Source: Thiolapillus sp964636335
GTDB lineage: Bacteria > Pseudomonadota > Gammaproteobacteria > Chromatiales > Chromatiaceae
DNA length: 64,000 nt
Assembly: GCA_964636335.1 (NCBI GenBank)
Contig: CAZWRE010000031.1
Span: forward strand, 12,108 to 76,107
Direction of reading: 5' to 3'
Shown here: piece by piece, positions 44,590-55,596 of the stretch
Layout: every line of letters starts with the position of its first letter
Position numbering within the stretch: position 1 is the stretch's first letter
The notes under the pieces: generated by a model
Told to the model about the DNA's origin: nothing
The model's database searches: none
Seen by the model: the letters and a program-made list of their open reading frames with translations, nothing else
Translations under genes and position numbers: made by a program

Positions 44590-45350
44590 CTGTTCTCTTC
44601 CCGGATTTCACACAAAGTCTGGAGAATACCACGATCCCCGGCCTGCTCCGTCACCCAGATTTCCCGACAGCCCAGGTGGTAGGCGTGTTCCGCCGTGCGC
44701 TCACTGAGCACCACCAGGGGCGTCCGCCGCAACAGGGCCGCGCCTTCCTCCCCCAGCATCTTCAGCAGGTTGTCCAGCACCTCGGAACTGGTCGCCGTGA
44801 CCACGTCCACCAGCCTGTCCCAGCCTTTCACCAGGTTGGCGGCGCCGCGCCGGGGAAGGCGCCGTTCATAGACTTCCGCGTAACGCACCTCCGCGCCCCG
44901 GGCTTGCAGTTCGGTGCGGAGCTTCTCCCGCCCACCCCGGCCGCGCAGGATGATGACCTTGCGGCCCTTCATGTCCCGCAACCGGGGCAGGGCCAGCAGG
45001 CCCTCAGTATCGAAACGGTCATGGGGCACCAGGGTGGCCGGCAGGCCGTATTCCTCCAGCCGCCGGGCCGTGGCTTCGCCAATGGCGGCCACCGGCAGAT
45101 CCAGGGGCAGCTCCTCCGGCAGCAGTGGAAAGGCGTGGGTGACGGCGTTGGCGCTGATGAAGACGAGCAGGTCGGCGCCGGCGGCATCCGCCAGTACCTG
45201 GCGCGCCTCCGCCGTGTCCAGCGGCAGGATTTCCATGGCCGGGAAGCGCACCGGGCGGCCATGGGCCTTTTCGATGAGGGAGCAGAGGCCGTCCGCCTGG
45301 GCTTCAGGGCGGGTGACCAGAATGCTCATGCCGCGAAGGTCACAGCTCAT
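44586..45350 (-). CDS. hemD: Uroporphyrinogen-III synthase
   Basis: A 254-residue HemD-fold protein. The N terminus ILVTRPEAQADGL and the mid-protein TSSEVLDNLLKML segment are characteristic; sequence conservation in this family is otherwise low. It closes and inverts ring D of hydroxymethylbilane. Three starts are possible: GTG at 45380, ATG at 45350 (with AAGG/AGGGA upstream) and ATG at 45329, which matches the usual MSILVTRP beginning. I used 45350. It follows hemC after at least 30 bases and couples to the symporter gene. Confidence 0.92.
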   Translation of the reverse strand: MSCDLRGMSILVTRPEAQADGLCSLIEKAHGRPVRFPAMEILPLDTAEARQVLADAAGADLLVFISANAVTHAFPLLPEELPLDLPVAAIGEATARRLEEYGLPATLVPHDRFDTEGLLALPRLRDMKGRKVIILRGRGGREKLRTELQARGAEVRYAEVYERRLPRRGAANLVKGWDRLVDVVTATSSEVLDNLLKMLGEEGAALLRRTPLVVLSERTAEHAYHLGCREIWVTEQAGDRGILQTLCEIREENR

Positions 45351-45385
45351 GTCCCTGCCTTGCGCGCGCCGGGCGGGCACTGAGC

Positions 45386-46318
45386 CTAGCCCTGCGCATA
45401 GAGGCTCTGGAGAATTTCGTCCGCACCATCAGCAAGCAGACGTTCGGCCAGGGTCACGCCCAGGGCCTCCGCCTCGTCCCGGTGGCCGCGGATCTCGCCG
45501 CGGACGATGACCTTGCCGTCCACGCTGCCCACCAGGCCGCGCAGCCAGAGTTCATCCCCTTCAAGAAGGGCATGGCCGGCAATGGGCACCTGGCAACCAC
45601 CCTCCAGGCGATTGTTCATGGCCCGCTCGGCCAGCACCCGGCTGGCGGTATCCGCGTGATGCAGGGGGGCGATGAAGGCGTTCACCCGCTGATCGTCGGC
45701 CCGGCATTCGATACCCACGGCCCCCTGACCGATGGCGGGCAGGCTCTGTTCCGGTTCGATGAAGGCGCGGATGCGTCCACCAAATTCCAGGCGGATGAGA
45801 CCCGCGGCGGCGAGTATGATGGCATCGTATTCGCCTTCGTCCAGCTTGCGCAGACGGGTGTTCACGTTGCCGCGCAGGGGCAGCAACTCCAGGTCCGGGC
45901 GTCGGGCCAGGAGCTGGCACTGGCGGCGCAGGCTGGAAGTGCCCACCCTCGCCCCTTCGGGCAGGTCATCCAGGCCGGCGTATTCATTGGAAACGAAGGC
46001 GTCGCGAGGATCCTCCCGCTCCATGATTACCGGCAGATGCAGGCCCTCCGGCAGCTCCACGGGCACATCCTTCATGGAATGCACGGCGATGTCGGCGCTG
46101 CCGTCGAGCATGCCCTGCTCCAGCTCCTTGACGAACAATCCCTTGCCGCCGATCTTGGCCAGGGGCGTGTCCAGGATCTTGTCTCCCTGGGTGCTCATGC
46201 CCAGCAGCTCCACCCGGATGCCGGGATGGGCCGCCTTGAGGGCGGCGGCGACATGCTCCGCCTGCCACATGGCCAGGGGGGATTTACGGGTGGCGATACG
46301 GATCAGGTCTGTGCTCAT
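45386..46318 (-). CDS. hemC: Hydroxymethylbilane synthase (porphobilinogen deaminase)
   Basis: A 310-residue enzyme that polymerises four porphobilinogens. The dipyrromethane-cofactor cysteine is C242 in LEGGCQVPIAGH and the catalytic aspartate is D84 in SMKDVP. The N terminus IRIATRKSPLAMWQAEHV is invariant in the family and sets the start at 46318. It is the first gene of the hemC-hemD-symporter-hemX-hemY unit, so the operon promoter should lie in the 280 bases upstream. Confidence 0.97.
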   Translation of the reverse strand: MSTDLIRIATRKSPLAMWQAEHVAAALKAAHPGIRVELLGMSTQGDKILDTPLAKIGGKGLFVKELEQGMLDGSADIAVHSMKDVPVELPEGLHLPVIMEREDPRDAFVSNEYAGLDDLPEGARVGTSSLRRQCQLLARRPDLELLPLRGNVNTRLRKLDEGEYDAIILAAAGLIRLEFGGRIRAFIEPEQSLPAIGQGAVGIECRADDQRVNAFIAPLHHADTASRVLAERAMNNRLEGGCQVPIAGHALLEGDELWLRGLVGSVDGKVIVRGEIRGHRDEAEALGVTLAERLLADGADEILQSLYAQG

Positions 46319-46596
46319 GGACAGGGAGAGTGCATTGGATGAAAAACAATGGCACAGTATGCCAAAAAAAAACCGGGCCATACAGGAGTGATGAAGCCAA
46401 AGAGCCCCCCCGACCCGGGTTCCGCTCCCTTCGTGCCGGACGACGCAGAGCGTATCCATGGATTCATCCGTGAACAGGCCATGCACACCCGCGACCTGCC
46501 GGGCGAAACGCCTTGCCAGAGACGAGCGGGAAAGGCTGCCGGGTCACACGGAAAAGCGCTTCGACAACACCCGGGGACCGAGGAAAAACCGCGGCT
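46319..46596. promoter_or_regulatory. Gap between the diguanylate cyclase gene and hemC
   Basis: A 278-base stretch with no convincing gene. It contains an A9 run near 46366-46374 close to the hemC start and must hold the hemC operon promoter (minus strand). I could not identify a good -35/-10 pair, an operator or a terminator for the cyclase gene, which reads toward hemC. Confidence 0.4.
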
Positions 46597-47892
46597 TCAG
46601 GCCGGTTCCTCCTTCTCCACGGCAGACCCGGAAGAACAGGCCACCCGGTTCCGGCCCGCCTCCTTGGCATCGTACAAGGCCTGATCCGCGAGAAACAGCA
46701 GGTATTCCGGCGCGTGATATTCATCGGGCACCAGGCAGGCTACGCCACAGCTCACCGTGGGATGCACGGCCACCCTCCCCGGGGAATGAGGCAGGCTGAT
46801 ATCCAGCCGGGCGACATCCCTGCGCAAGTCCTCGGCGATTTCACAGGCGCGTTCCGCGCCACACCCGGGCAGCAGCAGGGCAAACTCCTCTCCCCCCAGC
46901 CTGGCCACCATTTCACCCGCCCGGCGGCCATGCTCCCGCAGCACCCGCGCCAGCTTTTTCAGGCACTGGTCCCCCGCCTGATGCCCAAAACGGTCATTGA
47001 CGGCCTTGAAATGATCCACATCGATCATGACCACGGCCAGGTTTTCCTGCTGGCGCCGGGCCCGGCGCCATTCCTCCTGGAGCCGGTCGAAGAACCTGCG
47101 CCGGTTCGCCAGTCCCGTGAGCTCGTCCGTAAGGGCCTGCTCCTCCAGCCGCTGGTTGGCATCCTGAAGTTCCCGGTTGAGAACCCCCAGGCACTGGCGC
47201 TCGCGGCGTAGCTGCTGTTGCAGGAGGAACCCTCGGCGGCTGTCGTATTCCATTGAGTAGCCGGCCACCATGCCCATGATATTGGTGGACACGCAAAAGA
47301 AATTGCCGGCAATCAGGTCCCAGCGGCTGGCATCCCCCCACCAGAGATTGGCCAGATTGTAGGCCAGCAGGCCCATCCAGGTACTGACCGCCGCCCACAC
47401 GAAACGCAGGCGCGCCACCGTATAACCATACAGGGCGATGAGCATCAGGCCCGCCACGTAGACATCGTTCATCTCCGCGGGAATCACCACCGTCATGGCC
47501 ACCACCGCCAGGTTGCCCAGGAGCAGCGCCAGGGCCATGAGCTGCTGGCCGTAAAGCCAGTAGTAACGCCCCGAGAGCAGCAGCAGGATGGCCAGCAGGG
47601 GCAGGCAGGCGAACAGATAGCGAATGGCCCACAGGCGTTGCACCAGCTCGGGATAGAGCAGCCAGTCCAATACGCCGAAAAAGCAGAACAGCAGCAGGGC
47701 CAAGCCCATGGCGAGCAGGCTCTGGGAATGGAAACGCCGGCCATAGCTGGCACGGAATGACCTTTCCAGGCGGGGTTCTTGGAAGGACAGCGTGATCAGG
47801 TTAATATCCAGCAATTCTTTGGCCCGATTTCGTGATACGCGGAGCAGGAACAACAGTTTACCCGACACCCGGGCTCGACATCCTGAATCCAT
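46597..47892 (-). CDS. Membrane-bound diguanylate cyclase (GGDEF domain)
   Basis: A 431-residue protein with six hydrophobic segments between about residues 55 and 215, a short coiled coil, then a GGDEF domain beginning at LTDELTGLANRRRFF. The active-site motif is GGEEF (333-337), a functional variant, so c-di-GMP synthesis is expected. The RxxD inhibitory site is absent (RAGE at the equivalent place), suggesting no product inhibition. The N-terminal start is uncertain because no clear ribosome site precedes the ATG at 47892. It is divergent from the thioredoxin gene. Confidence 0.9.
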   Translation of the reverse strand: MDSGCRARVSGKLLFLLRVSRNRAKELLDINLITLSFQEPRLERSFRASYGRRFHSQSLLAMGLALLLFCFFGVLDWLLYPELVQRLWAIRYLFACLPLLAILLLLSGRYYWLYGQQLMALALLLGNLAVVAMTVVIPAEMNDVYVAGLMLIALYGYTVARLRFVWAAVSTWMGLLAYNLANLWWGDASRWDLIAGNFFCVSTNIMGMVAGYSMEYDSRRGFLLQQQLRRERQCLGVLNRELQDANQRLEEQALTDELTGLANRRRFFDRLQEEWRRARRQQENLAVVMIDVDHFKAVNDRFGHQAGDQCLKKLARVLREHGRRAGEMVARLGGEEFALLLPGCGAERACEIAEDLRRDVARLDISLPHSPGRVAVHPTVSCGVACLVPDEYHAPEYLLFLADQALYDAKEAGRNRVACSSGSAVEKEEPA

Positions 47893-47994
47893 GCCTGTGG
47901 AAATATATACGCATTCAGGGAACCAGGCGGCTCATTCCCCTGCCCGGACAATGCATTTCGCCATCCGCGCAACGACAAGACCTATCCAAATACC

Positions 47995-48354
47995 ATGAAC
48001 AAGCTACTGCACTCATCGCCAGCGCAAACAGCAGACCTGCACGATTTCGAGGAAGTCGTGATCCAGGGATCCGGCAAGCGGCCTGTACTGGTCGATTTCT
48101 GGGCGGACTGGTGCGCCCCCTGCCATGCCATCGCCCCCCACCTGCAACGGGTGATGGAGGAAATGGCCGACCGGGTTCAGCTGGTCAAGGTGGAGGTGGA
48201 CGACGGCGAAAACATGAAGCTCGCCGGCCGCTACAAGCTGCGTGGATTTCCCACCATCATGCTGTTCGTGGAAGGCAGGGAAGTGGCGCGCTTTGCCGGC
48301 AACCGCGCCAGCCACTGGATCCGGGACTGGCTGGATGAACATCTCCCAGCCTGA
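47995..48354 (+). CDS. Thioredoxin family protein
   Basis: A 119-residue thioredoxin-fold protein with the active site WCAPC (C40 and C43) and the cis-proline loop GFPTIMLF. The His following the second cysteine (WCAPCHAI) differs from classical thioredoxin (CGPCK) and could shift the redox potential. There is no signal peptide, so it is cytoplasmic. It could serve peroxiredoxins such as the one at 31953. It stands alone, 104 bases before prmA. Confidence 0.92.
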   Translation: MNKLLHSSPAQTADLHDFEEVVIQGSGKRPVLVDFWADWCAPCHAIAPHLQRVMEEMADRVQLVKVEVDDGENMKLAGRYKLRGFPTIMLFVEGREVARFAGNRASHWIRDWLDEHLPA

Positions 48355-48458
48355 ACCGGGTGAATTTCACAACCGCCACACCGATTTGACGGTAGAATGA
48401 AGGGTCACTGGCGGATCCGGGCACAGACCCCGGCAGGAAAACAAGGAAGCCACCGAAC

Positions 48459-49337
48459 ATGCCTTGGCTGCAGGCACACCTAGAAGTGGAAAAGTCCAGA
48501 GCCCCCCTGGTCGAACTGCTGTTCGAGCAGTTGGGTGCCCTGTCGGTCACCCTTGTGGATGCCCGAGACGAACCCATGCTTGAGCCGCCCCCCGGCGCCA
48601 TGCCCCTGTGGCGGGACACGCGGGTTACCGGGCTGTTCGACGGCAATACCGACGCGGATCACCTGCGCGCGCGCATCGACGAAGTTCTGGACAAGGAAAA
48701 CAGCCGCGGCCTCACCCTGGAGATTCTCGAGGATCAGGCCTGGGAAAGGGCCTGGCTGGATTATTTCCAGCCCATGCGTTTTGGCGACAACCTCTGGATC
48801 TGCCCCACCGGCCGTGAGCTGGACCAGCCCGACGCCACGGTGATTCACCTCGATCCCGGTCTGGCCTTCGGCACCGGCACCCACCCCACCACAGCCCTCT
48901 GCCTGGAATGGCTGGACGGCGCCGACCTGCAGGGAAAGACCATCATCGACTTCGGTTGCGGCTCGGGCATCCTGGCCATCGCGGCCCTGAAACGTGGCGC
49001 TGCCCGGGCCGTGGCCGTGGATCACGACCCCCAAGCCCTCACCGCCACCCGCGGCAACGCCCGGCGCAACGGCGTGCTGGAACGGCTGGAAACCCTGTCT
49101 CCCGAGGAATTCCAGCCCCTGCGGGCAGACCTGGTTCTAGCCAACATCCTGGCCAACGTGCTCATCGAGCTTGCCCCGCTGATCAAGTCCCTGGTGCGGC
49201 CCGGGGGCGACCTGGTGCTTTCCGGAATACTTCACCACCAGGCGGAAGACGTCGCCCGGGCCTACCGTTCCGACATCGAACTGCAACCACCCGCGCAGCA
49301 GGACGAATGGATACGGCTGGAGGGCAGGCGCAAGTGA
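48459..49337 (+). CDS. prmA: Ribosomal protein L11 methyltransferase
   Basis: A 292-residue SAM methyltransferase that methylates L11 lysines and the N-terminal amine. The substrate-recognition N-terminal domain precedes the GTGTHPTTALCLEWL motif and the SAM motif IDFGCGSGILAIAALKRGA. The LANILANVLIELAP segment is the NPPF-like motif region of PrmA. Length matches E. coli (293). It overlaps the next gene by four bases (GTGA). Confidence 0.96.
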   Translation: MPWLQAHLEVEKSRAPLVELLFEQLGALSVTLVDARDEPMLEPPPGAMPLWRDTRVTGLFDGNTDADHLRARIDEVLDKENSRGLTLEILEDQAWERAWLDYFQPMRFGDNLWICPTGRELDQPDATVIHLDPGLAFGTGTHPTTALCLEWLDGADLQGKTIIDFGCGSGILAIAALKRGAARAVAVDHDPQALTATRGNARRNGVLERLETLSPEEFQPLRADLVLANILANVLIELAPLIKSLVRPGGDLVLSGILHHQAEDVARAYRSDIELQPPAQQDEWIRLEGRRK

Positions 49338-50299
49338 AAGTTCGCTGCCCCCACTGTCAGGTCATCTACAACATCCCTTCCTCTGTCCTGGAGGAAGCCG
49401 GACACAAGGTAGTCTGCAGCGAGTGTCACAACATTTTCGGCATAACCCCTCCGGGGAGCCCTGAAAAACCCTCCCGCAAAAGGAAGCGCCCTGCCAAAAA
49501 GGAACGGGACGACAACATGGATCCGGAAATGCGGGATCTGCTCAGCGACCTGGAACGCAGCCTGGAGCGCAGGCAGCCGGAAGAAATTCCGGACTCCGGC
49601 TTTCTGGATGATCTCGACATTTCGCCGGAGGAAACCGTCCTGCCGGACACCCTGCCACCGGAGGACATCACGCCGCCGGAAGCCGGTTCCCCTGAAGAAG
49701 ACATGCAGCAGGACGCCACCCCGCCGGAAGAAGCATCCGCCGGCAAGCCGCCGCCAGAACCTCCTGCCGATGCCATGGCCCCGGAACCTTTCATTTCCGG
49801 GCAACCCTCGCATCGCAAGTCCGCTTCCGCCGCTGTTGTCCTGCTGACCCTGCTACTGACCCTGAGCGCGGGGGCGCAGCTTGCCTGGCTGCAGAAAGAC
49901 CGCCTGCTGGACAACCCGCGGGTACGCAGCCTCGCGGAGAAGGTCTGCCCCTACCTGGGATGCAGGCTGCCCCCGGTGGAGCAGGCCCAGACCTTCCGCA
50001 TCCTGGACCGGATGTTCGAACCCTATATCCCCTATCTCGGCGCCTACCGGCTCAACCTGCTGCTGCGCAACGATGGTGAAACGGCCCGGCCCCTGCCGGC
50101 CCTGCAACTGAGCCTGCTGGACAGGGAACAGCGGGTGATGGCCAGGCGCACCATTGCGGCATCCGCCTATGCAACAAAACTCCCCGGCAAGGACGCTCCC
50201 GTGGAACCGGGAAAGACCCTGGAAGTGCATCTGCTGCTCCTGCCGCCCCGGCCCGGCGTTTCCGGATTCGAGCTCAGGCTCCTTCCCGCTGGCACATGA
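49334..50299 (+). CDS. Zinc-ribbon and DUF3426 membrane protein
   Basis: A 321-residue protein beginning with a small zinc ribbon (C5, C8, C28, C31; CPHC and CSEC), the MJ0042-type motif. A long acidic, proline-rich linker (about 40-160) follows, then one transmembrane segment (about 166-190) and a DUF3426 domain. The GTG start overlaps prmA. Function is unknown; the prmA-DUF3426-dusB-fis order is common in gammaproteobacteria, which supports the call. The domain is a possible sensor facing the periplasm. Confidence 0.88.
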   Translation: MKVRCPHCQVIYNIPSSVLEEAGHKVVCSECHNIFGITPPGSPEKPSRKRKRPAKKERDDNMDPEMRDLLSDLERSLERRQPEEIPDSGFLDDLDISPEETVLPDTLPPEDITPPEAGSPEEDMQQDATPPEEASAGKPPPEPPADAMAPEPFISGQPSHRKSASAAVVLLTLLLTLSAGAQLAWLQKDRLLDNPRVRSLAEKVCPYLGCRLPPVEQAQTFRILDRMFEPYIPYLGAYRLNLLLRNDGETARPLPALQLSLLDREQRVMARRTIAASAYATKLPGKDAPVEPGKTLEVHLLLLPPRPGVSGFELRLLPAGT

Positions 50300-51279
50300 A
50301 GATCGGCGATATCCATCTCCAGGGCAACCTGCTCCTCGCCCCCATGGCGGGCATCACGGATCTTCCCTTCCGCAACCTGTGCCGCCGCTTCGGCGCCAGC
50401 CTGGCTTTTTCCGAGATGATCAGCGCCGACACCAGCCTCTGGGCCAGCCGCAAGACCCAGACCCGCCTCAACCGTGAAGGGGAGACGCCACCCGTGGCCG
50501 TGCAGATCCTGGGCACGGATCCGGGCAAGTTGGCGGAAGCCGCCCGCATCAACGTGGATCTGGGCGCACAGATCATAGACATCAACATGGGCTGCCCGGC
50601 GAAGAAGGTGTGCAAGGTGGCCGCCGGTTCCGCCCTGCTGCGGGACGAGACGCTGGTGGGGAATATCCTCGATGCCGTGGTGGCCGCCGTGGACGTGCCG
50701 GTGACCCTGAAGATACGCACCGGGTGGGATCCCGGCAGCCGCAATGCCCTGAACATCGGCCGCATCGCCGAGGAAAGCGGCATTGCCATGCTGACCATTC
50801 ATGGCCGCACCCGGGCCTGCAAATTTGCCGGGGAAGCCGAATACGAAACCATTCGTCAGGTAAAACAGGCACTTGCCATTCCCGTGGTGGCCAATGGCGA
50901 TATCCGGGATGAAAAAAAGGCCGAACAGGTGCTGAAATTTACCGGCGCTGACGCTATCATGATAGGCCGCGCTGCGCAGGGCAGGCCGTGGATATTCCGG
51001 CACATCGCCCATTACCTCGCAACCGGGGAACGGCTCCCGCAGCCACGGCCCGCATGGATCGGCGCCCTGCTGCTGGAGCACCTGGACGCCTTGTACAGTC
51101 TCCATGGCGCCCGGCACGGGGTACGCATCGCGCGCAAGCACATCGCCTGGTACAGCAGGCAGATGCGGGGGGCCGCGGAATTCCGGCAGGAAATCAACAA
51201 GGTGGAAAGCACCCGGGACCAGCAACGACTGGTCAGACGCTTTTTTTTCGACGGGAGCAAGGGGGAAAAGGCAGCATGA
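50296..51279 (+). CDS. dusB: tRNA-dihydrouridine synthase B
   Basis: A 327-residue FMN-dependent enzyme that reduces uridine in the D-loop of tRNA. The FMN-binding start LAPMAGITDLPFR and the active-site cysteine C100 in NMGCPAKKV are present, followed by GRTRACKF and IGRAAQGRPW. Position directly before fis with a four-base overlap (ATGA) is the classical dusB-fis operon and fixes the DusB subfamily. Confidence 0.96.
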   Translation: MKIGDIHLQGNLLLAPMAGITDLPFRNLCRRFGASLAFSEMISADTSLWASRKTQTRLNREGETPPVAVQILGTDPGKLAEAARINVDLGAQIIDINMGCPAKKVCKVAAGSALLRDETLVGNILDAVVAAVDVPVTLKIRTGWDPGSRNALNIGRIAEESGIAMLTIHGRTRACKFAGEAEYETIRQVKQALAIPVVANGDIRDEKKAEQVLKFTGADAIMIGRAAQGRPWIFRHIAHYLATGERLPQPRPAWIGALLLEHLDALYSLHGARHGVRIARKHIAWYSRQMRGAAEFRQEINKVESTRDQQRLVRRFFFDGSKGEKAA

Positions 51280-51569
51280 GTTTCGAAGACACGGGCCGCA
51301 GCATGAAGACCGATGCACTGGTGGTAGGCAAGGAAAGCCGCGAGGAATCCCTCGCGGACTGTGTACGGGACGCATTGAACAGCTATTTCTCTCACCTGGA
51401 CGGCCACTCGGTCAGCGGCCTGTACCAGATGGTCATGGAAGAAGTGGAACGCCCCCTGTTCCAGACGGTCATGGAGCATACCGGTGGCAACCAGACCCGC
51501 GCCGCCACCCTGCTGGGCATCAGCCGCAGCACCCTGCGCAAGAAACTGGCCCGTTTCGAAATCGACTGA
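51276..51569 (+). CDS. fis: Nucleoid-associated DNA-binding protein Fis
   Basis: A 97-residue Fis. The C-terminal helix-turn-helix reads TRAATLLGISRSTLRKKL (about 75-92), and the N-terminal region LYQMVMEEVERPL is the dimerisation helix. It is the same length as E. coli Fis. It bends DNA and regulates rRNA and growth-phase genes. It is translated from the dusB messenger by an overlapping ATG. Confidence 0.95.
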   Translation: MSFEDTGRSMKTDALVVGKESREESLADCVRDALNSYFSHLDGHSVSGLYQMVMEEVERPLFQTVMEHTGGNQTRAATLLGISRSTLRKKLARFEID

Positions 51570-51627
51570 TTTTCCATCCGTTTTTCCAGATTTCTTTTCT
51601 CCAAGCACCCTTTCAGGAAATCCCGAC

Positions 51628-53190
<1,563 letters not shown>

Positions 53191-53203
53191 GGAGAGGCAA
53201 ACC

Positions 53204-54499
53204 ATGAACATTCTCATCGTAGGTGGTGGAGGCCGGGAACACGCCCTGGCCTGGAAGGCAGCCCAGTCTCCCCTGGCGGACAAGGTCTATGTGGCCCCCG
53301 GCAACGCGGGAACAGCCCGCGAAGACAAGGTGGAGAACGTGGACATTGCCGCGGACGAGCCCAAGGCCCTGCGTGACTTCGCCCTGCAGAAGGATATCGG
53401 CCTGACCATCGTCGGCCCCGAGCAGCCCCTGGTGGCGGGCATCGTGGACACCTTCACCGCCGCCGGCCTGAAATGCTTCGGTCCCACGAGACGGGTGGCC
53501 CGGCTGGAAGGCTCCAAGGCCTTTGCCAAGGACTTCATGACCCGGCACGAGATTCCCACGGCGGCCTACGGCACCTTCTCCGACGTGGACGAGGCCCTGG
53601 AATACCTGTACAAGATGGGCGCGCCCATCGTCATCAAGGCCGACGGCCTGGCGGCGGGCAAGGGCGTGATCCTCGCCCATGACATGAAGACTGCGGAAGA
53701 CACGGTGCGCGACATGCTCGCCGGCAACGCCTTCGGCGAAGCCGGGCACAAGGTGGTCATCGAGGAATTCCTCAACGGCGAGGAAGCCAGCTTCATCGTC
53801 ATGGCGGATGGGAAAAACGTGCTCACCATGGCCTCGTCCCAGGACCACAAGGCCGCCCTGGACGGCGACACCGGCCCCAACACCGGCGGCATGGGCGCCT
53901 ACTCACCGGCTCCCGTGGTGAACGAGGACATCCACAAGAAGATTCTCGGACAGATCATCGGTCCCACCATCGCCGGCATGGCCGCCGATGGCACCCCCTA
54001 CACGGGTTTTCTCTATGCCGGGGTGATGATCGACGCCGAGGGCAACCCCAAGGTCATGGAGTTCAACTGCCGCTTCGGCGATCCCGAGACCCAGCCCATC
54101 ATGATGCGCATGCAGTCCGACCTGGTGGCCCACTGCCTGGCCGCCCTGGAGGGCAAACTGGACGAGGAAAAGGCCGAATGGGACGACCGCGCCGCCCTGG
54201 GCGTGGTGCTGGCCGCCGGCGGCTATCCCGGCAGCTACGAGACAGGCGACGTCATAGAGGGCCTGCCCGAGGAAGATGCCCCGGATGTAAAGGTCTTCCA
54301 CGCCGGCACGGTGGAGCAGGACGGCAAGGTGCTCACCGCGGGCGGCCGGGTGCTCTGCGTCACCGCCCTGGGGGATAACGTCACCGACGCCCAGCGGAAG
54401 GCCTATGCCCTGGCGGAAAAGATTCACTGGAACAACATGCAGTACCGCAAGGACATCGGCTACCGGGCCGTGGCCCGGGAACAGAAGGACAAGGGCTGA
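53204..54499 (+). CDS. purD: Phosphoribosylamine-glycine ligase
   Basis: A 431-residue ATP-grasp enzyme joining glycine to phosphoribosylamine. The N-terminal GGGGREHAL motif and central GPTRRVARLEGSKAFAKDF, IKADGLAAGKGV and CRFGDPETQP segments are typical. A GAGGAGAGG ribosome site precedes the ATG. Glycine used here links to the glycine cleavage system at the left edge, though the genes are far apart. Confidence 0.97.
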   Translation: MNILIVGGGGREHALAWKAAQSPLADKVYVAPGNAGTAREDKVENVDIAADEPKALRDFALQKDIGLTIVGPEQPLVAGIVDTFTAAGLKCFGPTRRVARLEGSKAFAKDFMTRHEIPTAAYGTFSDVDEALEYLYKMGAPIVIKADGLAAGKGVILAHDMKTAEDTVRDMLAGNAFGEAGHKVVIEEFLNGEEASFIVMADGKNVLTMASSQDHKAALDGDTGPNTGGMGAYSPAPVVNEDIHKKILGQIIGPTIAGMAADGTPYTGFLYAGVMIDAEGNPKVMEFNCRFGDPETQPIMMRMQSDLVAHCLAALEGKLDEEKAEWDDRAALGVVLAAGGYPGSYETGDVIEGLPEEDAPDVKVFHAGTVEQDGKVLTAGGRVLCVTALGDNVTDAQRKAYALAEKIHWNNMQYRKDIGYRAVAREQKDKG

Positions 54500-54508
54500 C
54501 ACCCCGCC

Positions 54509-54889
54509 GTGGGCGACGACTGCCGCTGCAACCAGATGGGGGCCAGGCTGATACTCGGCCTGGCCCTGCTGATAATCACCTGGATGGCCCTGACACCCCT
54601 GCCGGAGATCATCCAGGAAAACATCAACGACAAGCTGGGCCATGCCCTGGTATTCCTGTTCCTCGCCGCCCTGGCCCATGCCGGCTGGCCCGGCAGCGGC
54701 TTCGGCTGGCGCCACGGCCTGTGGCTCATGGCCTATGGCATTTTCCTGGAATGCGCCCAGTACTTCGTGCCCGGCCGTTTCTTTTCCGTGGCGGACATGC
54801 TGGCGGATGGCGCGGGCATCATCGCCTGGTTCCTGATTACGCTTCTGTTGCCGCCGCCCGGTTGTCTCCACCAGGAGAAGACCGGCTGA
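54509..54889 (+). CDS. VanZ-like family membrane protein
   Basis: A 126-residue protein with about four transmembrane segments. The motifs DKLGHALVFLFLA and FLECAQYFVPGRFFSVADMLADGAG match VanZ-like proteins, small membrane proteins of unknown function. The first codon is GTG at 54509; an ATG at 54536 (nine codons later) may be the real start, as neither has a clear ribosome site. It lies 9 bases after purD and converges with the uracil-DNA glycosylase gene. Confidence 0.8.
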   Translation: MGDDCRCNQMGARLILGLALLIITWMALTPLPEIIQENINDKLGHALVFLFLAALAHAGWPGSGFGWRHGLWLMAYGIFLECAQYFVPGRFFSVADMLADGAGIIAWFLITLLLPPPGCLHQEKTG

Positions 54890-54923
54890 AACCGGAGGTT
54901 CCGGCAGGCTCCCCGCCGGCCAT

Positions 54924-55553
54924 TCAGCCGGCCGGGGCGTTCCCGGGAAACAATGCCCGCCAGGCCGGATGCGCGCCAATGAGGCCCAGCGCCTCGTCCA
55001 GCAGGCTCTTGCCGGGTTCCGTGCGATGCCAGGTGGAGGCGCCAGATGGATGAGGCAGGGGAATCACCGTGGCCCGCACTCCCCACAGGCGCATCTCGTA
55101 GGCCCGGCCAATGACTTCGGTGAGTTTACCCACGGGCATGAACCGCCCGATGGCCAGCTTGCCGATGGGAATCACCAGACGGGGGCGCAATATGGAAAAC
55201 TCCTGCTCCAGCCAGGCGGAACAGGCGCTGATCTCTTCCTTGCTGGGCACCCGGTCACCCCCCTTCGGATTCTTGCCGGGAAAGCAGCGGCACACAGCCG
55301 CCATATAGACCTTGTTCCTGTAGCTCTCCTCGTCCACCCCCAGGGTCTCGAACCACTTGAACAGGGTTTTGCCGGCCGTCCAGGCAAAGGGCTTGCCCGC
55401 CGGGCCTTCCCGCTCTCCCGGCGCCTGGCCAATGGATATCACCGGTGATGCCACGGGCCTGCCCACCACCACGGGAGGAATCATGTTTTCACAGCAACGA
55501 CACGCCCTGAGCAGGGTCTGGATCTCGACTATGGCTTGCATGGAATCTGTCAT
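54924..55553 (-). CDS. Uracil-DNA glycosylase family protein
   Basis: A 209-residue member of the uracil-DNA glycosylase superfamily. Motif A reads GQAPGEREG (42-50) with KPFAWTAGKTL after it, and motif B is HPSGAS. Cysteines at 18, 20 or 21 and further ones in VCRCF and SACSAW could bind an iron-sulfur cluster as in family 4. The family 4 signature is GEAPG; glutamine in place of glutamate is a variation that may alter catalysis or specificity. I chose ATG at 55553; longer readings enter the divergent gene's promoter. Confidence 0.85.
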   Translation of the reverse strand: MTDSMQAIVEIQTLLRACRCCENMIPPVVVGRPVASPVISIGQAPGEREGPAGKPFAWTAGKTLFKWFETLGVDEESYRNKVYMAAVCRCFPGKNPKGGDRVPSKEEISACSAWLEQEFSILRPRLVIPIGKLAIGRFMPVGKLTEVIGRAYEMRLWGVRATVIPLPHPSGASTWHRTEPGKSLLDEALGLIGAHPAWRALFPGNAPAG

Positions 55554-55596
55554 GCGGGGAAGATAGCAGAAATTCGGTTTCAGTATAGGAGGCACC

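Noticed and set aside
46319..46486. An N-terminal extension of hemC upstream of the chosen start
   Set aside because: The extension has no family counterpart; HemC begins at the IRIATRKSPLA motif a few residues after the ATG at 46318.
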